Assembly: GCF_050624435.1 (NCBI RefSeq)
Contig: NC_134547.1
Span: 29,684,419 to 29,748,418, forward strand
Direction: 5' to 3'
Length of the DNA: 64,000 nucleotides
Source of the DNA: Tenrec ecaudatus
Taxonomy: Eukaryota > Chordata > Mammalia > Afrosoricida > Tenrecidae
Positions 40,101 to 52,100 of the stretch are shown here, in pieces (the first letter of the stretch is position 1; every line of letters starts with the position of its first letter). The notes under the pieces were generated by a model. The model was given only the letters and a program-made list of their open reading frames with translations, did no database searches and was not told the origin of the DNA. The position numbers and the translations under genes were made by a program.

Positions 40101-43100
40101 TTTTTGTATAGATTTAAAAAAACTCAACAACCAATGAACCTGTTCCCAACAAGTTCAACTCATGGCAGCTTTGTTTTACACAGAATTTTTTTCACTATAA
40201 TCTTTATGGAATAGATTGCTGGGCTTTCTTCCCACGGTGCCACTGGGCAGGTTTTCAAGGATCTTCCATAAAGATTAAAGCCATAAAATCCTATGGAGCA
40301 GTTCTGTTCTTTAATACATGAGACTGCCAGGAGACAGACTCAACTTCATAGGAATGATAGCTATGGCATTGCCTTGACATTTTTAATAACAAACAGATAC
40401 CTTAATAATGAGCTTCACTAGATGAGAAAGTGTGTCCCGGTCACTATTTTTCTTACACCTTCATAATCTGAGCACAGAGTCTATACGTGGAAGGTACTCG
40501 GGGTTATGTTTACAAACCTACACATCGGTTATCTATTAATTCATATATCATAGACACAGCTAAAATGCAATTACGTAAAACTTCTAGCAATACAGTAAAC
40601 TGCTTATTGATACATAGTAATTTTCTTACAATCCTTAGATAACTTTAGAGATTGACAAGTATATTAGTGCTTAAAGAGTTTAAATACGAGCAACACTTAC
40701 TTATAATGAAAATTAAAAGGATAAATAAGTTATTATTTTCAGAAAGTCAACTCATTATTTTTGTGGCAGTTTTCCCATAGCATCTGCCTTAGACTGGGTT
40801 CTCAAATGACGTAAAACCCGTAAGTAGTTTATACACATATACAAACATTCATCTCAAGGAAATAGCTCATGCACTTGTAGAGGCTAACAAATCCTAAGCA
40901 CATGGGTCAGATGTCAGGTTGTTAGTGTCTCCAGACTCATGTACCCACAGAGGGCAACAATCAAAAGTTTGGCAAGTCAGACAGCAGGCTGCTGGCTTGT
41001 AGGCTATGACAGCTAAGGAACTATCAGCTAATGAACTATCAGGAAAGATGGTTGGCTGCTGGCTCATGGGTGGTTGAGGATAACAAATTCCAAGTTCTGC
41101 AGGCTGTTGGTTCAAATCCCAAACCAAAGGTCTGATGATGAGTGTTGGCTGTAGAATGCAGAGAGAGCAAAAGCTAGGGAAGTTTGCCAGAACATCCAAG
41201 TATGTCCGACACAAGCCACGCCCTCAAGGAAATGCTTTCAACTGGTCTCCCCTTGGAAGTGATTGCATTCTATCAGATCTCATCATGGAGGATGATTGCT
41301 AAACCAAAGAATCATGACTCAGCTAAACTAACTACATCACAGACTACACGTGTACATGAATTCCTTAAACCATACATACTCTCTAAATAAAGATAATTAT
41401 AAATTTGTACTTGTGCCAAGCAGGATACAACACACATGCAACCAGAAACACAGTAGCTCCACTGACATCTCATATCTCATAAGTGAAGGAATAAAAAAAA
41501 ATTTCATGCATACATACGAGGTAGAATTACTCATAACGATTATAGTTCTATAACTGGTCACATGGTCATGGCTGGTGCTTGGAGTTACCCTTTCTACTAC
41601 CCATTCCGTATTCCCTTTGCCCCTCAACAAGCACCTCAGCTTGGGGGGTAGGGGTAAGGTGGGACAGTGATGGTAGAGAGTGTGACCCAAACTTTCATTC
41701 CTGACCATCCGGCCAAACAACTGGATGTAGCCTACAATCACACAGCCGGCCATTTGTCCTTCCAAAGGCAGTGAGAACCACGGTGCTCTGAGTTCTCTCT
41801 CTTAATAGTTCATCTGAATTGGGCTGTTGTGGTTTTCCATTGACTTTCACTACAGGGCATGGCAGTATGAAGAGATGTCCCAAGGAATCTTCCGTATTCC
41901 AGACATCCTCTTACACGACTTCCATCATGGAACATCAATCTAGTTTCCCCTTGGTAACCAGGCTCACACCATCCAATAAAACTCATTTCTTAGCCTGTTC
42001 AACCAGAGGCCTGAGAGCCCAAATCTGCCAGTTCAGTGAAATCAGTATTGTGCCTCCAGGCTGGAGTATTCCTCCCTCTGAAATGAAGACCTTCAGACTG
42101 CAGAGCATAGAGCTGCAGGGTCAGGGAGCAAAATAATTGCAAGTGAGTCACTAGAGGTAATAGTGAATGGGGTCACTTCCATTTCCAATTTTGCTTCTTA
42201 AATTCATGGACGTTGTCTATTGGAGAAACAGTTCCATTATGGATATTGGATACTGGTTGTGAATTGAGTCCCCTAATCTGAGGCAAGGTTGTATGATATC
42301 ACGATAATGGTGCTTGAGGAATTTTATGATGGTAGTTTTGGCAGAAGCATCATGCAGGAGAGGCAAATCTGTATCCACAGTGTCTCTTACAGTGAGAACA
42401 AAACACTACTCTTTTCCATGATGTAAGTGGACCAATATGATGACCACACCACTAGGCCGCTGGGTGATCACCCTGAAAAATGGTCCCATATAGAGGGGCC
42501 AATTTTAGTCTCTGCTGCGGACAGACTGGGCACCCATCAGTGGCTGTAGCCAAATCAGCCGTGGTGAGTGGCATTCTATGGTGCTGAGCCAATGCATAAT
42601 AGTCTCCATCCTTGCCACTAAGGCTGTTCTGTTCATGAGCCATTAGGTAAGAACAGGAGTGGCTGGAGGAGAGCATGCCTGCTTCCCCAGAATGCGTCAT
42701 CCTGTTCACCTGACTGTTAAAATCTCCCTCCGCTGAGATCACTCTTTGGTGAGCATCCACATGAATCACACCCGGTCTATCCTTATCTCTTGCCCAGAAC
42801 TCCTTGTCACCAATTTTCCACTCCTATTTCTTTGTTGTCTCTGACCATCCAGCCAAACCACTGGCACAGCCCACAAATCAGTCTACAACCACTCTGCTTG
42901 CAGTTCTGTTCAATGAAAGACTTCCCTGCACCACTGCCCTTCGGGAGTCCCAGAAAGGGGCTGTCCACTTCTGAGGGTGCCTGGATACTGCACAGCAACA
43001 TCTATAAATCAAGCAGGAGTTTCTTTCTCTCGGTCAATTGATTTAAGACCTCTCTGTGAGATCATAGGTGAAGAGTGAGAGCAGGAAGATAATATGACAG

Positions 43101-46100
43101 GAGCTGACACAATGGCCATCTGGGCCACATCTTTATTTGTAACTTATTTGTACATTCAAGTTCTGCTCAAGCCCGATCTTGTGCACACCACTTGCAATGC
43201 TGCGATGCTCAACCAAACTCATGACCCTATGTGCCAAAAACTCAGCTCAAGATGTGCAGCTCAGGCTGATGGTGACTTGGTGACCCTTGGTTAAGTGTGG
43301 AACCTCTGCATAAGACAGCACAGCTCTGCTCCAAAGATCTTAGGGTCTTTGCTGTTATACATCAACAGGGGCTGCCCAAACCTCCCACTGACAACTCAAG
43401 CCCCACTGGATCAGCCAGATCCTATGACCCAAGTGGCAGAGCACCTTGCACGGCAGCCTGAACTTGAGTCAGTGTCTTCTCTTGTTCTGGGACCCACTCA
43501 AAAGTAACAGATTTTGGAATCACTTGATAAAAGAGATTGAAGTACACAAAGAAATGAGGAATATCCAAGCCCAAACTCCCTGATATTGAGTTGATTCCAA
43601 CTCATAGCTACCCTATAGGGCAGAGCAGAATTGCCCCTTTGGGATTCTAAAACTTTAAAACTTTATGGGAGCAGATAGCTTCTTGCTTCTCCTGAGGAGT
43701 TGATTGGTGGATTCAAACCACTGACTCTCTGATTAGCAGCTCAGTGCAGTTATGCCATCTGGGCTTTTAATGAGGGATACGCTGTCTGCAAAATCCAAAG
43801 CATTACCTTTTGGTTGTAGAAAGGGGCCAATATTATAACAATATATTTTCCACTTTGAAAGAATATCATGACATGTTCCACGCTATTGGACTCCTAGAAA
43901 TTTCATTAAAGTGGAAGGCCCTTAATTTTTGTTGGGTTTAACCTCTCATCTTCTACATACAAATGTCTTATCAAAGTCTAGAGTCATTGATATTTCTTCT
44001 TTACTAGGTCCAGTCAGTACAATGTCATCAATGGACTGTGAAAGGAAAAGGAATCAAAGTCCTTGTGGAATCAATTAGGACACTGTGGAGGATAGCTGAT
44101 ACAGCTGAGGAAGTAGATATGCCCATCAAGTGGGACAATCAGGGCCTACTCTGGGCCGTGCCGGCTGAGGGCCTTTTGGTCATCCTCAGACTCCAATACT
44201 GAGAACAAGGCAACGGCCAGACCATGATGTGCATCTCAGGGACCAGAAGATGTGTAATTTGTTCACGCACTGAAATCATTCTGAATAGTAACAGTAGTAA
44301 CTGCAGTGACTACTTGGATACATTTACAGTAATCTGTCATTCTCCAAGGACCCTCTGCTTTTGTTTTGTCAAATAGGCAGGTTTGATAGAGATGTTGGGG
44401 ATCATCACCTCTGCATCTGCCAGTCCCTGATTATTATCGTGGGTCCCAGAGTTGATTCCAATTCATAGGGACTTTATGTACAGCAGGACAAACACTACCC
44501 ATTGTTCTTATGCTTGCTACCGTCACGGTGTCCATCCAGTGTGTGGAGGGCCTTCCTCTTTGTCACTGCCCTTCGACCTCACCAAGCAGGACATGCTTCT
44601 CCAGGGGCTGGTCTTTCCTGGCAACATGTCCAAAGCCTGGGAAACAAAGTCTTTCCATCCTTGCCTCCAAGGAGCATTCTTACTGTACTTCCAACACAGG
44701 CTCTTTTGGCAATTCATGGTACTTCCAATGTTCTTTAGACAGCACCAAAATTCAAATACATCAATTCTTCTTCGGTCTTCCTTGTTTAGTGTCCACCTTT
44801 TACATGTATATAAGATGACTGAAAATATCATGGATATATTTGAATCAAGCATACTTTGTTCTCCAAGTAACATCCTTGCATTTCAACAGTTTAAAGAGGT
44901 CTTATGCAGCAGATTTATCCAATGCAATGCATCTTTTGATGTCTTCTAGATGGCTGTTCCCGTGAGCACTGATTGTGGACAAAATCTTGACAATTTCAAC
45001 CTTTGCTCCACTTACCTATTACGTGTTGGTCCAACTGGAGAATTTTGGTTCTTTTGAATTGAATTATAATGAATACTGAAGGTTGCAGCCCTTGATCTTC
45101 AACAGCAAGTGCTTCAAGTTCTCCTCACTTTCAGGTGGCAAGATTGTATCATGTGTATATCACAGGTCACTAATAAGCCCTCCTCCAAGCCTGATGCCAC
45201 ATTCTTCTTCATATTCACAATATTCTTATAGTGACTCTATAGTCTTCATATTCACTATCTTCTTGATAGTAGTATTCATCTCTGTAAGCCCTCCAGGAAT
45301 GTGGTATTGCTTTTGGTTTACTATTTTCTTAGGGGAATGACCACCCCCCATTTCCTAATAATCTGCTCATATGTTCCCACCGCAAGTGTCAGGATTCCAT
45401 TTCTTTTTAAAATTTATTTCCATTTCTTTCTAATCAGTGCCCTCACTTTAACATCAACATAATTTAATTGGTGTTGTGGTTCAGATACAAGACCTGGGTT
45501 TGGTTTTGGCAATATAAGCTCAGTTGCTTTAAGAAATACGACTCTCGGGGCATAAATGGAAACTTCAAGGTCTTTTATGTAGCTTTTAACTATAACTCCA
45601 ACACCTTGAGCAAATCTCTCTCTTTTTTAAACCACTTTGTCTAGTTTAAGTAGGACCAATCAATTAACTTCCCTATGCTTCTGATCCAGATTAAATTTCA
45701 AAATAGTATCAAGCATGTGATCACTCAGAGCCCCAATTCTTACCAAGAACCCATATAGACAACTCATCCTTATGACTTTGTCTCCCTAGGACCTCTCCTA
45801 ATACCAAATGTCTTAGGCTGGTTTTCAAGAGAGGCAAAACTAGTGAAGCTTACATATGCTTTATATATGTGTGTGTATGAATATATATTTTTTAATCTCA
45901 AGGAAATGGCTCACATGGTTGAAGAGGCTGACAAGTCCCAAGTCCATGGGCCTGATGGAAGGCTGGAAACTTCTCCTGACTCATGTAACTGTCAGGCTTG
46001 TCAACCCCTCAGATCAGCAGATCAGACAGCAGGCTTATGGGTTGTAGAGGCTGATAAATCCAAGACTGGCAGGTAAAATGGTAGACGGCTAGCTCACAGG

Positions 46101-49100
46101 CTGTAGAAAGTAAGGAATCCCAACACTGTCAGAGAATGTGGCAAGTTGCTGGCTAAAGTCTCAAAAAGCGATGGTTAGATAATGAGAGTAAGATGTAGGA
46201 TCCAGAGTGAACAAAAGGCTAGAGCATTTTGTCAGAATGTCCACACATAATGGATGCAAGTCACATCCTGGAGGAAGTTTCCTTACAACTAATTGGCTGC
46301 TCCTAGTAGATAACAGCATGAAGGTAATTCTATTTTGCCAGATTGGTGAGGATTGCCACACTAAAATCGTAGCCCAGCCAAGTTGACACACAACCTTCAG
46401 TATGACAACATTTTTATCCAAAAGACTATTATGAAAAGGGTTTTTCTTTCAACAGCAGAGAACAAAATGATTTCTTGATCTAGAAATATTAACAAAATGA
46501 TTTCTTGATCTAGAAATATTAATATGAGAAAGGAAACATCTGTGTCACAATTAAAGACATATAGTGACTCTTAAATCTCTTGTACATTTAACAAACTTTA
46601 ATTATATAAAAATGCCAAAGATTAGTTCAATGTTTCAAACACAATATTACTCTGCCTTTGGGAATAGCTCTTCATTATATCTAAAGGAATTTATTTAGAT
46701 CCTCAAAAACTGACCAAAATAGAGTTAATTTTAGTTAACTTAAAAATCAGTATTATGGTATGACAGCATAAGGAGAAGGGTAGTATTACTACATCAAACA
46801 CCAAAGAATCTGTGAACTTGAATGAAGTATACATTGACAATAACAACAAACTGTAATCTTGAGTTCTGACACATACACATGAAGTTAAAACATATTTTCT
46901 TTTATTTCAATTTTAATTCTCAATAACATTTAACAAAGTATCTCTGGTTAATCCCCAAATGAATAAGACTTCAATTCTCTAGAAATTAGTAAGTATCAAA
47001 ACAAAAGAAGTGTACATGATCATACAAGTACTGGAAACAGAGATGCCACACCATGCACTTCACTAAAAGGAATACCACCAGTGTGCTTTTATGGGAACCT
47101 GGTCATAAATTCTCCTTTGTATGCTGTACAAAATAAGGTTTAGCCAATCAAGCCATTTACAAAGAAAGTTTAGTTAAGGGCAGAAAAAAAAAATCCTACC
47201 TGAATTTTTCTCGCAATTAATACTGAAAGGTTAAAACTTATAAGCAGTGATCCAAGAATCATGGAATTAAAAAACTGAAGAATGCAGACCAGGAATAAAC
47301 TTGCTATCTGTATCACATACAGCCACGTCACCTGCAATAATCAAAGATAGGCAGTTAAATAGGTTTTATTGAGGGACAACTATGTGCTAATATTCTGGTC
47401 ATTCACTGGATGTACCTCAGCTCGTAAATCATGCCATCATATACCTAGCTTCAAGAAGTACAATCTGAAAATGGAAACTAAATCATACACTTACCAACTG
47501 TTTCTTTACCAGTGAAATCCAGACTATTTTCAATAATAAAAAGATTAATTAAAGAGAAAATAAATGGGATTAATATAGAGGAAACAATGATGTACACACA
47601 TTCAGAATCAGCAAACACAGTTTGTAATCTTTAGTTCTCTTGATTTTTTAATAGTTGTGCTGTTTTAATTTTTAAGTAATTCACGTACCATACAATTCAA
47701 TGGTTTCAATATATTAAAAAGACTAGTGTAGTCATCACCACAATCAATTTTGGAACTTTTTTTCATTCCTATACCTATTTCACTTCAATCTATCTTGGCA
47801 TAACCCAAAGAAACTATCTAGTTACTGTCTCTATCCTGGATTTCATATAAAGAAAATCATACCCAAATCAAAACCAACAACAAAAGAAAACAGAAAAAAC
47901 TCAATCCAAAAGCAAGCAGGAAATAATAACAACCAGAAAAAATCAGAAGCACTGTAGGCATAGTGGTTACACACTGGGTGCTAACTGCAATGTCAGCAGT
48001 TCAAAACCACCAACCATGTCAAGGCTCGAAAGAGGAGGCTTTCTACTCCCTTAAAGAGTGACAATGTTGGCACCTCACAGGGGCAATGCTACCAGGTCCT
48101 GTAGGATTGTATGAGTCAGAATAGACTGGATGGCAGTGAGTGCAGTGAGGGAAGGACAAATTAAAAATGGGTCAAAAGGGAAAACAAATGAGATGTTGTA
48201 TTTTCAACTAACTATATTTGTGGTCTGAGCTGTGGTAGCATAGTGGCACTGGACTGCCAACCGCAGGGAGCTCCTTATGAGAAAGATCCACAATCGTGAA
48301 ATTCAAAGGGACAGCTCAACTCTGCCCTACAGAGTTGCCAGAATCAACTTGATGGTAGTAAGTAATCCACTTTCCAATGCACTTTGAGGGCAAGACTATT
48401 CAAATCCCTTGTCAATGGTCTAAGGCAGTGGTTCTTAACCCTGGTGCCACAACCCTTTAATACAGTTCCTCATGTTGTGATGACCTCCAACCATAAAATT
48501 ATTTTCGTTGCTACTTTATAACTATAATTTTTCTAGTTATGAATCATAATGTAAATATCTGATACGTAGATATATTTTCATTGTTAGAAATTGAACATAA
48601 TAAAAGCATAGTGATTAATCACAAAACAATATATAATTCTATATGGTGAAATATTTATTTCTGATTACAAGTAAATGAAGTTTTGTCTTGAAGCATGGTG
48701 CAGCATGGGTAACAGGGTACACGTCGGGTACTGGTATGTGGGTGTATCTGCATGTGGGCGGACCCGCCTGGAGATGGATAGAGGAGCAGTGTCTCAGTTC
48801 CTAAGACCATCAGAAATATGTGTTTTCTGATGGTCTTAGGCGACTCCTGTGAAAGGGTCTTTCTACGCCCCCAAAGGGGTCATGACCCACAGGTTGAGAA
48901 CCACTGGTCGAAGGGAATTCAAAGGAGACTTAATCTACAAATGGATTTTGGGCTTTAATGGTCATTCAGTCTTCTGCAAACTGGGTGCTCAGAATTCTCT
49001 CTTTAATTCCTGTACTCTTACTGTGTAAAGTAAAACACCAGCAGATGAAACTTAAATTTTTATACTATATGCTTTAAATCTGACAGGTGGGGAAAATATT

Positions 49101-52100
49101 GAAGTTATCAAGGATCTCCTCTTGCTTGGATGCACAATCCAGCAGCAGTCAAGAAATCAAATGATGTTCTGCACCGGGCAAATCTGCTGCACAAGATTTC
49201 TTTACAGTGCTGAAGAGCAAGGATGTCACTTTGCGGACTAAGGTGTGTCTGACCCAAACCATGGTATTTTCCATGGTCTCATATGCATGTGAAAGCTGGA
49301 CAAGGAATGAAGTAGACTGAAGAAGACTGGATGCATCTGAATTATCAGGCTGGCGAAGACTGTTGAACAAACAAATCTGTCTTGGAAGAAGTATAGCCAA
49401 AGTGCTCCTTAAAGTAAGGACGGTGAGGCGGCTTTGTCTCATGTACTTTGGACATGTTTTCAGTCCCTGGAAAAGGGCATCAAGCTTGGTAAAGCACAAG
49501 GGCATACAAGTAAAGGAAGACCCTAGAGAAGAGGGATTAATGCAGTGACTGAAGCAATAGGCTCAAACACAGCAATCATTGAGAGAGTGGCGCAGGGCTG
49601 GGCAAGGTTTTGTTCTGTTGTACACCAGGTCGCCACGGGTCAGAACTGGCTGGATGACACCCAACAACGGCACACACTTTATGGCTCCATATGATGGTAT
49701 GTGTGCCTGATTACTGTGATGAGACGGAAAACTCCTAGTACGAGGCCTTTTATTCTTTCATCTCCTAGGCTAATAGCAGACAGTAGTGCGTGATTACGAA
49801 TATGGGCAGGGAGTCCACAACAGAGATGATTATGCTTTTGCACAGGGTAAGACTGAGAGAAACTGAATGTACTAAAGACAACTTTAGTCTTTAGTTGACA
49901 GTTTAAAGCTGAAAGGAACAGAATCAATCCACTTGAATATATATATATACACACACGCACACATTATATACACACATATTATATATATACATACACATAT
50001 ATACTGTATATACTCAAGTATAACTGACCAGAATATCAACCAAGGCACCTAATTTTACCACAAAAACTGCATGAAAAATGTGCTAGAAAACTCACTATAT
50101 AAAGTATAAACTCGTGTATAAGCCAAGAAAAAGTCAGTTCCCAATGAAGAGTTGATAGTTTGTTACATTACTTCTTTCAAAATACCCAATTACATATTCA
50201 TATTGGCATATAAAAATAATTTTTATTAAACAGAATATCAGATTTCCCCATAACTTTGTTTTCTGAATCTCAAAGGAAACAAATGATCTTGAGCATTTAA
50301 AAGTGAGGAGACGCAAGGGAATGGAAGCTAGTAATTCTTATGGTTCTAAAAGTATGCCCCACTGTGTAAGATTTAGAAAATTTATAAAAGATAAAAAGAA
50401 ACAGTGATTAGGAAAAAAGTGGGCTCTAAACTCAAACTTAACACCACTGCCTATAGAAATAAAGGCGATGAAATTTGGTCTTCAAATTTTCATTATAACA
50501 TTTATTTCGCATGCTATCACTCTCGCATCACTGCCTATTCTATGAAAGTTTAATTTTAAATGGCTAGTGAAAATACGGGTAGCCTGCTAGCTGAAAGGTT
50601 GCTCTGGGCTCATCCTGAGGCCCCTGGAAGAAAGACCACTGAAAACTCTATGGAGAAGAGTTCTGCTCTTCTAAGCCAAAACTGACTGAAAGGTTGGTAC
50701 ATTCCACTCTATGGACATGCTATCATCTATGTGCTGTTGGAGCAGGTAGGTAATTTCTGATTTTAAAAATAATTATTGAAATTAATATCATTGTGAAAAA
50801 ATTTTGAAAAGTTTTATTAAAAAAATCTTCATGTAGATCCCTGAGATCGGTTCCCCCTTTTTGCACCCCCTTCCCTCCCAGTGTCGCCACTCTCACCGCT
50901 GGTCCGGAGGGGTTCATCCGTCCTAGATTCCCTCTGTTTCCAGATCCCTACTGCACCACTGTGCATACTCTGGTCTAACCCGGTTTGCAAGGTAGAATTG
51001 GGGTCATGATAATTGGGGGGAAGAAGCGTTCAAGAACTAGAGGAAGGTTTTGAGTTTCATTGTTGCTACACTGAACCCTGAGTGACTCATCTCCTCCCAA
51101 CTACCCCTCTGCAAGGGATGTCCAGCTGTCTACAGATGGGCATTGGGTCCCCATCATGCGCTCCCCTCATTCACGGTGATGTGATTCCCCCGGCCCCCGT
51201 TGTTTGAAACCTGGTCCCCTCGGTGTAGAAAGGGGGGGACCGATCTCGGGGATCTACATGTAACCTCCTCTCTGGGGGATGGGCAACAGGAAAGTGGGTG
51301 AGGGGAGACGCCAGGCAGTGTAAGATAGGATAGAGTAATAATTTATAAGTTATTAAGGGTTTGTGAGGGAGGGAGGAGTGGGGAGGAAGGGGGAGGGGGA
51401 AAAAGGAAAATGAGCTGATTCCAGGAACCCAAGTGGAAGGCGAATTTCGAGAATGATGAGGGCAACAAGTGTATAAGAGTGCTTTACTCAATTGATAATA
51501 TGGTATGTATGGAATGTGATAAGAGTTGTATGAGCCCCAATAAAATGATTTATTTAAAAAAAATCTTCAGGTCAATTTACCTAATTAGTTTCTTATTTTG
51601 TTCATTGCTGTATCCTCAGCACCTGAAACACTACACACTAGAAAATAATATTCATTCAATAAGGAAGGTATAAATGAGTACTTTTTCTAATGCCTGTGTA
51701 CATGCACATTATAAGATATACAATAAATATGATATACAATTATTTTCTCGTATTCTGTGAGCTTTCATTTCTAACTTTGATGATTTTACTTTCCATATTT
51801 TTGTCTGATTTATTATGAGTGAATTTCTAACTTATGGTGTGAGGAAGGGGTCCAACTTTATTGGTTTTCATATGGGCCACACCATATGCTAAAAATTCAC
51901 TCAAACTACAGATATAGATATTATTACAATTCATAAGCACAATTGTACAATTGCTGCCATCATCATTTTCAATACAGTCTCTTTTCTTCTTGAACTCCTT
52001 GATATCAGATCCCCCTCACATGCCCCAGCCCTACCACCCCCCCTGAACCCTCATTATATATTACTGTTTCTTTTCCTTTTGCCATAACTTCCGCCATCCC

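Larger units (their letters stand above)
40785..46390 (-). mobile_element. ERVL provirus, degenerate, with later insertions
   Basis: Two related LTRs in the same direction (45809-46390 and 40785-41336) enclose about 4.5 kb. Next to the upstream LTR is a primer site like that for leucine tRNA, used by ERVL. Within, decayed pol is readable on the minus strand: a reverse-transcriptase site with [10 protein letters not shown] near 44005-44035 (its tyrosine replaced) and an integrase zinc-finger region near 42500-42750. An AfroSINE (43575-43770) and an RTE fragment (44425-45235) were inserted later. Stops and frameshifts throughout make it inactive. This is an old copy in the genome, within a DPY19L3 intron. 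Confidence 0.82.

Noticed and set aside
44452..44949. 165-codon open frame on the plus strand
   Set aside because: It is the antisense of a decayed RTE element.
49938..50003. Possible replication origin or matrix attachment site in the AT/AC run
   Set aside because: A simple microsatellite explains it and nothing else supports such a role.
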